From Myxococcales bacterium (lineage in GTDB: Bacteria; Myxococcota; Myxococcia; Myxococcales; Myxococcaceae), in contig PMBV01000241.1 in NCBI GenBank assembly GCA_003153055.1, positions 174 to 28,077 of the forward strand: a DNA stretch of 27,904 nucleotides. The letters run 5' to 3'. The notes below the pieces were generated by a model. The model saw only the letters and a program-made list of their open reading frames with translations. It ran no database searches and was not told the DNA's origin. The translations under genes were made by a program, and so were the position numbers. Positions 11,963 to 20,404 of the stretch are shown one piece after another; within the stretch, counting starts at the first letter, position 1, and every line of letters begins with the position of its first letter.

Positions 11963-13020
11963 TCTCTCGACGCTCGGTGTTCATCGTCGTGGGCGTAGGG
12001 GTCGTGCTGGCGCTCAGCCTCGCTCGTTGGTTCATCACCACGGCCCAGTCGCCCCTCTACGTGCCAGGCCGCGTGCGGGCCATGGCCTTCGAGGCCGTCG
12101 ACGACAGCGCCGACCCCGCGACTTGGCAGCTCGAGAAGGGCGTGTCGGTGCGAGTGCACCGCGTCGGCCGGGGTCGCCGGGTGCTCATCGTCCACGGGGG
12201 GCCAGCGGTGCCCCTCTCGGAGATTCCGGCCGGGTTCACCAGCCTCGCCTCGCAGTACGAGTTTCTCACCTGGGATCAACGGGGCTGCGGTGGCTCCACT
12301 CGGCCGGTGGAGAAGGTCGACGCCAAGGACTTCTTCCCCGCCGCGCGGAAGCTCGAGGCGGAGGTCGGGTTGACGGCGCAGGTGGCCGATCTCGAGCGAA
12401 TCCGGCGGACCCTCAAAGAGGAGCAGCTCATCTTGGTGGGCCACGGTTTCGGGGCGCTCCTGGCCTCGCTCTACGCCGCCGAGTTTCCCCAGCGGGTCAA
12501 GGGCCTGGTGCTGGTGGCGCCGGCCGATCTCCTCGCAGCGCCCTCGCGGCACGGAGGCCTCTTCCTCCAGATTCGCGCCCGGCTGCCCGAGGGCAAGCGG
12601 GCCGAGTTCGAGGCGTACCTCAGGCGTTCGTTTCAGCTCGATGCGCTGTTGGGCAAGACCGAGTCGCAGCTCACTGCCTTCAACGCCGAGCTCGGGCAGT
12701 ACTTCTCGCTGGCGGCAAAGGTGGCTCGCTTCGAGGTGCCACCGGTCGACCCCTCGGCGGTCGGCGGCTTCGCGGTACAAGCGGCCTACCTCGGGCTGGG
12801 CGCGCGCCACGACTGGCGGGACCTGATGCAGGAGGTGACCGTTCCGGTGCTGGTGGTGCACGGGGCGAGGGACCTCACCCCAGAGGTCGCCAGCCGCGAC
12901 TTCGCCTCGGCGTTCCCCCACGCCCGCTTTGAGCTGATGAAAGAGAGCGGTCACTTTCCCTTCGTCGACGCCCCCGAGGACTTCGCCAAGCTCGTGGGCC
13001 CGTTCTTGGCCGGGCTATGA
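11959..13020 (+). CDS. Membrane-anchored prolyl-iminopeptidase-like alpha/beta hydrolase lacking the nucleophile serine
   Basis: Translation most likely starts at the GTG that overlaps the previous stop (GTGA), giving 353 aa with an N-terminal membrane anchor (residues 6-25, VFIVVGVGVVLALSLARWF). The alpha/beta-hydrolase core follows: LIVHGGPAVP with the HGGP oxyanion-hole motif of the S33 peptidases (about 78-84), FLTWDQRGCGGST (102-114), the nucleophile elbow LVGHGFGALLASLYA (159-173), the acid in VVHGARDLTPE (Asp305) and the base in ESGHFPFVD (His332). The elbow should read G-x-S-x-G. Here codon 163 is GGT (bases 12445-12447), so glycine replaces the catalytic serine while the acid and His are kept. 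The frame is otherwise intact, so this looks like a non-catalytic or altered relative facing the periplasm. Its coupling to the vWA-like gene suggests a shared process that is not known. Confidence 0.85.
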   Translation: MISRRSVFIVVGVGVVLALSLARWFITTAQSPLYVPGRVRAMAFEAVDDSADPATWQLEKGVSVRVHRVGRGRRVLIVHGGPAVPLSEIPAGFTSLASQYEFLTWDQRGCGGSTRPVEKVDAKDFFPAARKLEAEVGLTAQVADLERIRRTLKEEQLILVGHGFGALLASLYAAEFPQRVKGLVLVAPADLLAAPSRHGGLFLQIRARLPEGKRAEFEAYLRRSFQLDALLGKTESQLTAFNAELGQYFSLAAKVARFEVPPVDPSAVGGFAVQAAYLGLGARHDWRDLMQEVTVPVLVVHGARDLTPEVASRDFASAFPHARFELMKESGHFPFVDAPEDFAKLVGPFLAGL

Positions 13021-13304
13021 CGGTGGGGAGCGGAACGTTCGAGGCGAGTTTGGGCATCGACGCGGCTGAGGAGGCTTTCGACGACGCAGCCCCAACGGGC
13101 GAGCAACAGGCCTCGAGGGGTGATGGGAGGGCCGGTGCCCACCATCGCCACCCCCACGATGCTCATACACGGAGGGTCTGACAGCTCGGGCCGCCAGCGT
13201 GCGCGTTTTGTCACGTCCCAACGCCCCTGGACGCGCACGCTGCCCCCAAATTCGGGAGTTTCGAGTGACCCGAAGTCACCGATCCGCGCCCCATCGCTGG
13301 GGAG
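13021..13304. other. Intergenic stretch before the lyase gene; no convincing gene
   Basis: No frame here has both coding-like composition and a start signal. A minus-strand frame from 13238 runs into the hydrolase gene and ends Lys/Gly-rich, as an antisense shadow would. No rho-independent terminator was seen after the hydrolase stop. The stretch presumably holds the promoter of the lyase gene. Confidence 0.45.
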
Positions 13305-15242
13305 GTGAGCGCGACGACTTCATTCCCCGGCTCTGGAGCCGCTCGACCTGATCGACCCGCGGGTCTGGTGCTGCTCGTCGTCCTCCTCGTGCTGACCCTG
13401 GGGTGTGGCGACGGGGTGGTCACTGACGTGGGAGGGCGGGAGGACGCGGGTAGAACCCCGGCCGGTGATGGCGGTGTCCCTCCGGCCGACGACGGCGGGG
13501 GCCTCCCTTGGCGGCTCGACGCCGGGCCCGTGGCGTTCGACGGGGGCTCAGCGGGGCCGGACGCCGGACCGTCACCGGACGCCGGACCCTCACCGGTCGA
13601 CGGTGGCGCGGGGTCACCTGACGCGGGGATCGAGCCCGGGCCGATCGACGCCGGGCCCCTGACGCTCACCAGTGACGCGACCACCTTTACCGTCGATACC
13701 GGCGCTGGCCTGGTGTTCAAGGTGCGCCGGCAGAACGCTGACGGCACCACCAAGCGCCTGGGCGACATCGCCTCGATGGTCTACCACGGGGTGGAGTACC
13801 AGGACTCGTCCAAAGGCAGCCAGATCAACTCGGGCTTCGACTACCTCTACACTGGCAAGACCGATGTGGCCGTCGAGGCGACCAAGGTGGACGCCGAGCA
13901 TGTCCGCATCACCGTCTCCGCGGCGGGCCTGACGCACTTCTACCTGGCGCATCGGGGGGAGGCGAAGATCTTCATGGCCACCCACTTCCCCTCCGAGCCG
14001 GACACGCTGGGGTTGGTTCGCTACATCGTCCGGGTCCCCATCGCGCGGCTGCCCAACGGCCCGCCCCCCGCGGACATCAGGGGGAACGTCGGCGCCATCG
14101 AGGCGTCGGATGTGTATGGTTTGACAGACGGCCAGACGCGCTCGAAGCACTACTCGAACATGCGCCTGAAGGACTGGTCGTCCATCGGCGCGACCGGGCC
14201 AGGCGTCGGGCTGTACGTCGTGCGAGACGACAACGAGGGGAACTCCGGCGGACCCTTCTACCGATGTCTGTTGGACCAGGCGACCGACACCACCCAGGAG
14301 CTCACCTACATCGTCAACTACGGCGAAGGGCAGACCGAGGCCTTTCGTCCGGGCATTCTCAACCAGTACACGCTGGTCTTCACCGACGGGGGCCCGCCGG
14401 GCGCGGTCGACCGGTCGTGGCTCGCCCGCATGAGCCTGGTCGGGTACGTGCCGGCGACCGGGCGCGGCGCGGTGGCGGGCGACGGCATCGACGGGCGCGC
14501 TCCCGCTTCGCCCTCTACCGTGAGCTTCTCCAGCCCCACCGCACAGTACTGGGCCGACGCCGCGGCGACCGACGGCGCCTTCCGACGCGAGGGGATGCTT
14601 CCTGGCACCTACACCATGAGGGTGTACAAGAACGAGCTGGCGGTGGACACCCGCACCGTGGTGGTCGAGGCAGGGAAGACGACCTCGGTTGGCCGAGTCA
14701 CCATCGGCGGCGACCCGAGCACGACCCCGGCGGTCTGGCGCATCGGCGTCTGGGACGGCTCTCCCGCCGAGCTCCTCAACGGAGACCGGGTCACCACCAT
14801 GCACCCTTCGGACACCCGCATGAAGCCGTGGAGCCCGGGCGACTACACGGTGGGCACGTCGTCTCCCGCGACCGGCTTCCCCGCCTACCAGTGGAAGGAC
14901 GTGAACGGCGCGCTCACCGTTCGCTTCACCCTCAGGGCTGACCAGGTGCGCGCCATGACGCTGCGGATCGGCATCACCACCGCCTTCGCCGGCGGCCGGC
15001 CGTACCCGCGGATCAACGGCTGGACCGGGTCTATCCCCACTCCGTCATCGCAGCCGTCCTCGCGGACCCTCACGGTGGGGACGTACCGGGGCAACAACAC
15101 CACCTTCAGCTACGACGCTCCGGCGACCGCCTTCGTCGAGGGAGAGAACGTGCTGACGCTGTGGGTCGCCAGCGGGACCACCGGCACCGGCTTTCTGAGC
15201 CCGGGAGTGTCCTACGACGCGGTGGATCTCGTCGCCCCGTGA
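13305..15242 (+). CDS. Secreted rhamnogalacturonan endolyase (polysaccharide lyase family 4), lipoprotein
   Basis: The 645-aa protein begins at GTG; an in-frame TGA at 13266 and no other start codon in between support this choice, though the GGGGAGG before it is too close for a normal ribosome site. The signal peptide (AGLVLLVVLLVLTLGC) ends at probable lipid-bearing Cys34, followed by an Asp/Gly/Pro linker to about residue 118. Three domains follow, as in family PL4: a large beta-sandwich (about 120-400; GLTHFYLAHRGEAKIFMATH, TRSKHYSNMRLKDW), a fibronectin-III-like domain (about 405-490; LPGTYTMRVYKNEL), and a jelly-roll domain (about 495-645) with the family signature VWRIGVWDGSP...LLNGDRVTTMHPSDTRM. 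Such enzymes cleave the rhamnose-galacturonate backbone of pectin by beta-elimination. It is a lone gene with no pectin-use cluster around it; its stop is 5 bp from the convergent GST stop. Confidence 0.88.
   Translation: MSATTSFPGSGAARPDRPAGLVLLVVLLVLTLGCGDGVVTDVGGREDAGRTPAGDGGVPPADDGGGLPWRLDAGPVAFDGGSAGPDAGPSPDAGPSPVDGGAGSPDAGIEPGPIDAGPLTLTSDATTFTVDTGAGLVFKVRRQNADGTTKRLGDIASMVYHGVEYQDSSKGSQINSGFDYLYTGKTDVAVEATKVDAEHVRITVSAAGLTHFYLAHRGEAKIFMATHFPSEPDTLGLVRYIVRVPIARLPNGPPPADIRGNVGAIEASDVYGLTDGQTRSKHYSNMRLKDWSSIGATGPGVGLYVVRDDNEGNSGGPFYRCLLDQATDTTQELTYIVNYGEGQTEAFRPGILNQYTLVFTDGGPPGAVDRSWLARMSLVGYVPATGRGAVAGDGIDGRAPASPSTVSFSSPTAQYWADAAATDGAFRREGMLPGTYTMRVYKNELAVDTRTVVVEAGKTTSVGRVTIGGDPSTTPAVWRIGVWDGSPAELLNGDRVTTMHPSDTRMKPWSPGDYTVGTSSPATGFPAYQWKDVNGALTVRFTLRADQVRAMTLRIGITTAFAGGRPYPRINGWTGSIPTPSSQPSSRTLTVGTYRGNNTTFSYDAPATAFVEGENVLTLWVASGTTGTGFLSPGVSYDAVDLVAP
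13560..13595 (+). repeat. 18-bp tandem duplication in the lipoprotein linker
   Basis: Two back-to-back 18-bp units with one mismatch encode DAGPSP twice in the Asp/Gly/Pro linker of the lyase. Linkers of this kind grow and shrink by slippage, so the copy number may differ between strains. Confidence 0.8.
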
Positions 15243-15247
15243 CGCGG

Positions 15248-15877
15248 TTACTCGGCCACCACCAGCTCGAACGTCTTCTTCCAGGCTGGCCGGGCCCAGA
15301 GGCGCTCGAGCCAACCCTTGATGCGAGGGTAGATGGCGAAGTCGAAGCCTCCCTCGGCGATGAACGTGAGATGCGGAGCGTAGGCGATGTCGGCCAGCGA
15401 GAAGTCTCGCTCCAGCCAGTCGCGCCCCTCGAGGGCCGCCTCGAGCACCGGCAGGTACCGGGCCAGCTCCTTGAGGCCCGCCTCGGTGGCCACGGCGTCG
15501 GGTTGGATGCCCCAGTGCCTCCGCATGCGGGCGTTGGTGGTGCGGAACACCTGGAAGCACGCTGGCGAGACGTGCGCTGACTGGAAGAAGAGCCAGCGCT
15601 GCACTCCCGCGCGGCCCTCGAGCGAGCTGGGGAGCAGCTTCGCCTCGGGGTACTTCTCGGCCACGTACCAGTTGATGGCGTTCGACTCCCAGAGCTGAAA
15701 TGAGCCGTCGACCAAGGCGGGGATCTTCCCCATCGGGTTGACGGCCAGGTACTCGGCGGATCGATTCTCCTGGGCGCGGGGGTTGAGGAGCCGAGGCGTG
15801 AAGGCGATGCCAGCTTCGCAGAGGCCAAGCATCGCGCGGGCAGAGTTCCCAGAGTGACGGCCGTAGAACAGGTCCAT
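15248..15877 (-). CDS. Glutathione S-transferase family protein
   Basis: The 209-aa cytosolic protein has the two-domain GST layout. The thioredoxin-like N-terminal domain (1-80) shows MDLFYGRHSGNSARAMLGL, where a Ser of the SGNSAR segment is in the position of the activating residue of theta/beta-like enzymes, then the cis-Pro motif NPMGKIPALVD and the glutathione-binding segment LWESNAINWYVAEKYP. The helical C-terminal domain carries the N-capping box region (RDFSLADIAYAPHLTFI) and the FAIYPRIKGWLERLWARPAWKK ending of the family. It follows, on the same strand and 36 bp away, the small barrel-like protein gene, and converges on the lyase gene. The substrate cannot be deduced. Confidence 0.92.
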   Translation of the reverse strand: MDLFYGRHSGNSARAMLGLCEAGIAFTPRLLNPRAQENRSAEYLAVNPMGKIPALVDGSFQLWESNAINWYVAEKYPEAKLLPSSLEGRAGVQRWLFFQSAHVSPACFQVFRTTNARMRRHWGIQPDAVATEAGLKELARYLPVLEAALEGRDWLERDFSLADIAYAPHLTFIAEGGFDFAIYPRIKGWLERLWARPAWKKTFELVVAE

Positions 15878-15913
15878 GCATCCGATTCTACGCCACCGCG
15901 GGGCTCTCTGCCG

Positions 15914-16384
15914 TCACGACACGGTCCAAGCGAGGTTCAGGGCTGGCACGATGCTCAAGCCGGGAGTGCTGAGCCCGGCGTACACGCCGATCGACGGCGA
16001 GAGGGTCCACTTGCCGAGGTAGAAGGACACCCCCGGGGCCGCGCCGATGAGAAAGACCGACTCCCTGAACCGCAGACCCGGCTGGTCGTGCGCCAGAAAC
16101 ACCGAGAGGTCGAGCCCCACGCGCCCGTTCAAGGGGAGGTCTGCGGTGGCGCCCAGCACCAGGCCTCCGCGCCCCTGGTCGAAGGACCACTCCAACGCCA
16201 GAGACGGAACGAGGGCCACCGGCCCGAGGGGGAAGGCGAGCGAGACGCCCGTGCTCAGGTAGACGCCGCCGTGCGCGGGTGGCGGGACGGTCACCGCCTC
16301 GAGGGCCGCGACGTTCAGCGCGACGTCGGCGGCGTGACTGGAGGCACTGCAGAGCGTGAAGAGAACGACGGGGAGAAGCCTCAT
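15914..16384 (-). CDS. Small exported beta-barrel-like protein of unknown function
   Basis: The 156-aa product starts with a signal peptide (MRLLPVVLFTLCSASSHA, cleavage before ADVAL). The rest is a series of alternating hydrophobic and Gly-rich strands (GGVYLSTGVSLAFPLGPVALVPSLALEW, GGLVLGATADLPLNGRVGLDLSVFLAH, VSFYLGKWTLSPSIGVYAGL, LSIVPALNLAWTV), which suggests an eight-stranded or similar outer-membrane barrel. The mature part has no cysteine. No family was recognised. It may be co-transcribed with the GST gene downstream. Confidence 0.75.
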   Translation of the reverse strand: MRLLPVVLFTLCSASSHAADVALNVAALEAVTVPPPAHGGVYLSTGVSLAFPLGPVALVPSLALEWSFDQGRGGLVLGATADLPLNGRVGLDLSVFLAHDQPGLRFRESVFLIGAAPGVSFYLGKWTLSPSIGVYAGLSTPGLSIVPALNLAWTVS

Positions 16385-16445
16385 GGCCCTGAGTATGGCG
16401 TGGCCGTGCCGCGCCGCGAGGAGAATCCCGTTATGGTTTTAGGGA

Positions 16446-17693
16446 ATGGTGGATTACCCCGCGCTCGTGGTGTTGGCGTTGACCACGCCCCTCCGTGACC
16501 GAGGCCACCGCCCCTCAGGTGAGCTGGGCACCCCTGGGCTGTCGGTCGGCCAACTGGTGCCGCTCACCGAGCACTTCGTCATCGGGCGCCGCCGCGACGC
16601 GGACCTCGACGTCGAGCTGGCCGGCCTCCAGCGCTCACACTGTCTGGTGGAGCAGCGGTACGGCCGGTGGTGGCTCCTGGATTTCGGGGGGCCCAACGGC
16701 ACGTTCCACAACGGCGAGCGGGTGTCGAACGTCGAGCTCGAGCACCTCGACGTCATCGAGCTGCCGGGCATCGTCTTTCGCTTTCTCGAGGCCCCTCCCA
16801 TCGAGGTGACCGAGCCGGTGATGGAGGCGGCCTTGGCGCGCGCGCCCGACGACGAGCGGTGCTGGGCGGTGTACGCCGACTGGCTGCTCGAGCGCGGCTC
16901 GGCCCTGGGCGAGCGCATCGCCAAGCCCAAGCGGGAGCACGACGGGCGGTGGCTCGGGGTGCTGGCGACCGCGTGGGCGCGAGGTGACGTGGAGGTCGAC
17001 TGGGCGTTTGGGTTGCCACGGGGGCTGGTGCTGCGCAGGCTCCAGCGAGCCCCCGCGCCGATGCTGCCCCGGTCTCTGTTGGCGCAGGTGGTGAGCGACC
17101 CGGTCTTCCGCTTCCTCCGCGCGCTCGAAGTCGACGTGGAGTCGCTCGTCTTCGCTCAGGACTGGGACGAGACCTTCGCCGTGGGCCTCGAGGTGCTGGT
17201 GCGCTCGCCCTTGCCCATGCTCGCGACGCTCCGGGTCGGTCCCGTGTCGAGCGAGCCCGCGGCGCCCCGCACCCTCGCGCGCGTGGAGGCGCTCCGGCAT
17301 CGCTGCCCCAACCTTAAGACCGATGCCACGAGCCTCTTCTTTCGAGCGGGGCCGCCCCGCCTGCAGGTGCTCTCGAGCCCGGCAGCCGTGGAGACGAAGC
17401 CGCGGCCGGGTGGCTGGGTGGCGCTGGCCGAGCAGGGCACCAACCTGGTGGGAAAGCTGGATGACTGCGCCGTGGTCATCGAGGCGCCCCCGGGGCACCC
17501 CGCCGGGTTGGTGGCCGTGCGCTTCGCGGCGACCGATGGGCGGTGGTGGGTGGAGGATCTCTTCGCGCGCTCTCGCCCGTACCGGCACCTGGAGTTCGCG
17601 TTGAGGGTCAATGACCGCGAGGTGGTCGAGGCGTCGCTCCGGCCGGGAGACACGCTGGAGCTCGCCGCGGGCCTGCTGGTTCGGTTCCTCTGA
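16446..17693 (+). CDS. FHA-domain protein with TIGR02996-type segment and second FHA-like domain
   Basis: The 415-aa cytoplasmic protein begins with a forkhead-associated domain: VIGRRRDADLDVELAGLQRSH (Gly47, Arg48, Ser64, His65) and GGPNGTFHNGERV (Asn84, Gly85, Thr86) contain the residues that hold phosphothreonine. Residues 124-160 (MEAALARAPDDERCWAVYADWLLERGSALGERI) match the short TIGR02996 'repeat-companion' pattern found in Myxococcota and Planctomycetes. A middle region of mixed helices without Cys or membrane segments follows. The C-terminal 90 residues (NLVGKLDDCAVVIEAPPGHPAGLVAVRF...GRWWVEDLF...LRVNDREVVEASLRPGDTLEL) have the strand pattern of a second, divergent FHA domain that lacks the Arg and Ser-His of the binding site. 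It probably acts as a scaffold for Ser/Thr kinase signalling; no kinase gene is nearby. Confidence 0.85.
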   Translation: MVDYPALVVLALTTPLRDRGHRPSGELGTPGLSVGQLVPLTEHFVIGRRRDADLDVELAGLQRSHCLVEQRYGRWWLLDFGGPNGTFHNGERVSNVELEHLDVIELPGIVFRFLEAPPIEVTEPVMEAALARAPDDERCWAVYADWLLERGSALGERIAKPKREHDGRWLGVLATAWARGDVEVDWAFGLPRGLVLRRLQRAPAPMLPRSLLAQVVSDPVFRFLRALEVDVESLVFAQDWDETFAVGLEVLVRSPLPMLATLRVGPVSSEPAAPRTLARVEALRHRCPNLKTDATSLFFRAGPPRLQVLSSPAAVETKPRPGGWVALAEQGTNLVGKLDDCAVVIEAPPGHPAGLVAVRFAATDGRWWVEDLFARSRPYRHLEFALRVNDREVVEASLRPGDTLELAAGLLVRFL

Positions 17694-17770
17694 CGTGGCT
17701 CGCTGGGAAGAAGGCTGGACGCTGAGCGGCATTCGTTGTGTCCTAGCGAGGTCGGGCCCGGGGAGGCTGC

Positions 17771-20362
17771 ATGAAGGAGCTCAAGGGAGCCGAGAGGCTC
17801 CTTCAGACACGACCGCCGGTGCTGAACCTCGACGGGCTGGTCGGGCTGTCGGAGGCCGTTGCGGCCCAGCGGCTGGGTTCGGAGGGGCCCAACGAGCTCC
17901 CCACGCAGGAGACTCGAAACGTCTTGGCCATCGCCCTCGGGGTCATCCGGGAACCGATGTTCCTCATGTTGGTCGCTGCTGGAGTGCTCTACCTCCTCGC
18001 GGGTGAGCCGAGCGATGCCTTGATGCTGCTCGGCTTCGTGGTGGTGGTGATGGCCATCACCATCACGCAAGAGCGGCGCACCGAGCGGGCCCTCGAGGCG
18101 TTGAGAGACCTCTCCAGCCCAAGGGCGCTGGTCATTCGAGATGGCGTTCGGCGCCGGGTCGCCGGGCGCGAGGTGGTGCGGGGTGACCTGGTGGTGCTGA
18201 GCGAGGGCGACCGGGTCCCCGCCGACGGGCTTCTCCGCCAGAGCATGAACCTCTCGGTCGACGAGTCGCTGCTCACCGGCGAATCGGTGCCAGTGCGCAA
18301 GGTGGCTTCGATCGAGGGGCGGCCGCTCGACGCCCCAGGAGGAGACGACTTGCCCTCGGTGTTCTCGGCCACGCTGGTCACCGCGGGGCAGGGGGTGATG
18401 GAGACCGTGGCCACCGGCGCGGCCTCCCAATTGGGCCGCATCGGCGAGGCGCTCGAGAAGGTCGAGGAGGAGCCGACGCTCCTGCAACTGGAGACCAAGC
18501 GCCTGGTGCGCGTCTTCGCGGTGGTGGGCCTGGGCTTCAGCGCGCTGGTGGTGGTGGTCTTCGCCATCGTTCGGGGTGGCGACTGGGCCGCCTGGAAGCA
18601 AGGGTTCCTCGCAGGCATTGCCATGGCCATGGCGATGCTCCCCGAGGAGTTCCCGGTGGTGCTGACCATCTTCCTCGCGCTGGGCGCCTGGCGCATCTCG
18701 AAGAGCAGCGTGCTGACCCGGCGCATGCCCGCGGTGGAGACCTTGGGCGCAGCGACCGTGCTGTGCGTCGACAAGACGGGCACGCTGACCCAGAACCAGA
18801 TGACGCTGCGCCGGTTGGGGGTGGCCGGCCGAGACGTCGATCTCGCGGCGCTGCGAGGGGAGCTGCCCGAAGAGCTCCATGGCCTCTTGGAGAACGCCAT
18901 TCTCGCCAGCAAGCGAGACCCCTTCGACCCGATGGAGCGGGCGCTCCACGCCGCGGGAGATCGGCTGATCAAGAACACCGAGCACATGCACCCGGACTGG
19001 TCTTTGGTGCGCGAGTACCCGCTGACGCCGGCGCTGCTGGCCGTGAGCCATGGCTGGCGCACGGTGGAGCAGGGCGCGGTGGTGGTCGCGGCCAAGGGGG
19101 CGCCCGAGGCCATCGCAGACCTCTGCCACCTGGGCCCTGAGGCGCAGGAGGCGCTGTTACGAGACGCGGCTACGTTGGCGACTCAGGGCCTGCGAGTGCT
19201 GGCGGTCGCCCGGGGCGCGTCTGGCCAAGGGAGCCTGCCCGAGAACCAGCACGACCTGACCTTCGAGCTGGTCGGGCTGTTGGGCTTCGAAGACCCGCTC
19301 CGGCCCACGGTGCCCGCGGCGGTGGCCGAGTGTCAGGCGGCTGGGGTGAGGGTGGTGATGATCACCGGCGACTACCCGACGACAGCCCAGAGCATCGCCC
19401 GCCAGGCCGGGCTCGCGAGGTGCGAGTCGATCATCACCGGCCCCGAGCTCGACACGATGTCAGACGAAGCGCTCGCCCAGCGCATCGGTGACGTGCAGAT
19501 ATTCGCCCGCGTGGTGCCGGAGCAGAAGCTGCGCATCGTCACCGCGCTCAAGGCCCACCGGGAGATTGTCGCGATGACGGGCGACGGGGTGAACGATGCG
19601 CCGGCGCTGAAGGCGGCCCACATCGGCATCGCCATGGGCGGGCGGGGCACCGATGTCGCCCGGGAGGCCGCCTCGCTGGTGCTCCTCGACGACGACTTCG
19701 CCTCCATCGTGGCCGCCATTCGGCTCGGCCGGCGCATCTTCGACAACATCAAGAAGGCCATCGTCTTCATTCTCGCGGTGCACGTGCCCATCGCCGGGCT
19801 GTCGATGGTGCCGGTCTTCTTCGCCGACTGGCCGCTGCTATTGATGCCGGTGCACATCGTCTTCCTCGAGCTCATCATCGACCCCTCGTGCACCCTCATC
19901 TTCGAGGCCGAGGAGGCGGAGGCCGACGTGATGCGGCGCCCGCCCCGCGGGTCAGACGAGCGTCTCTTCTCGACTCGCGCCATCGTCATGGCCGTGTTGC
20001 AGGGGCTCAGCGTGCTCGCGGTGTGTCTGGGGGTCTACCTGTGGGCCCGGGTCGACCACGTCGCCGAGGCCGCGCGGGCCCTCACCTTCGCAACGCTGGT
20101 GGTGGCCTTCCTCGTCATCATCCTGGTCAACCGCTCCTGGAGCCGCTCGGCGCTGGCGATGTTGCTGGTTCCCAACGTGGCGCTCCGCTGGGTCGCCGTG
20201 GGTGCCACGGCAGCGCTCTCCGCGGTGTTGCTGATGCCCTTGGGGCAGAGGGTCTTTCACTTCGCGCCGCTGCACTTCACCGACTTGCTTATCAGCCTTG
20301 CAGCTGGGGCCGTGTGTGTTCTGTGGTTCGAAGTGGTGAAGCTCGCTCGAAGAATCGGGTGA
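17771..20362 (+). CDS. P2-type cation-transporting ATPase
   Basis: The 863-aa protein is a complete P-type ATPase of the inner membrane. It shows an N-terminal cation-ATPase segment (VAAQRLGSEGPNELP), an actuator domain with TGES (169-172), the phosphorylation motif DKTGTLT (Asp334), the nucleotide-site motif KGAPE, MITGDYPTTA, and the hinge MTGDGVNDAPALKAAHIGIAMG. TM4 carries PEEFP (291-295) rather than the PEGLP of SERCA, and TM6 reads FLELIIDPSCTLIFEAE instead of the Asn/Asp-rich SERCA form. There is no N-terminal metal-binding domain and no CPC motif, so it is not a P1B heavy-metal pump. Ca2+ or another hard cation is the family expectation, but the changed TM4/TM6 sites make the ion uncertain. 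A Shine-Dalgarno GGGAGG at 17761-17766 precedes the ATG by 4 bases. Confidence 0.92.
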   Translation: MKELKGAERLLQTRPPVLNLDGLVGLSEAVAAQRLGSEGPNELPTQETRNVLAIALGVIREPMFLMLVAAGVLYLLAGEPSDALMLLGFVVVVMAITITQERRTERALEALRDLSSPRALVIRDGVRRRVAGREVVRGDLVVLSEGDRVPADGLLRQSMNLSVDESLLTGESVPVRKVASIEGRPLDAPGGDDLPSVFSATLVTAGQGVMETVATGAASQLGRIGEALEKVEEEPTLLQLETKRLVRVFAVVGLGFSALVVVVFAIVRGGDWAAWKQGFLAGIAMAMAMLPEEFPVVLTIFLALGAWRISKSSVLTRRMPAVETLGAATVLCVDKTGTLTQNQMTLRRLGVAGRDVDLAALRGELPEELHGLLENAILASKRDPFDPMERALHAAGDRLIKNTEHMHPDWSLVREYPLTPALLAVSHGWRTVEQGAVVVAAKGAPEAIADLCHLGPEAQEALLRDAATLATQGLRVLAVARGASGQGSLPENQHDLTFELVGLLGFEDPLRPTVPAAVAECQAAGVRVVMITGDYPTTAQSIARQAGLARCESIITGPELDTMSDEALAQRIGDVQIFARVVPEQKLRIVTALKAHREIVAMTGDGVNDAPALKAAHIGIAMGGRGTDVAREAASLVLLDDDFASIVAAIRLGRRIFDNIKKAIVFILAVHVPIAGLSMVPVFFADWPLLLMPVHIVFLELIIDPSCTLIFEAEEAEADVMRRPPRGSDERLFSTRAIVMAVLQGLSVLAVCLGVYLWARVDHVAEAARALTFATLVVAFLVIILVNRSWSRSALAMLLVPNVALRWVAVGATAALSAVLLMPLGQRVFHFAPLHFTDLLISLAAGAVCVLWFEVVKLARRIG

Positions 20363-20404
20363 GGGCTCACTTGGCGACCCCCGCTCCCCCTCCCGACGTA
20401 CGCT

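Noticed and set aside
12951..13238. Minus-strand 95-codon frame between hydrolase and lyase
   Set aside because: It runs into the hydrolase gene antisense and has no start signal or recognisable motif.
20358..20370. GTGA-gggc-TCAC hairpin at the ATPase stop as a terminator
   Set aside because: Four-base stem without a T-run; likely chance in GC-rich DNA.
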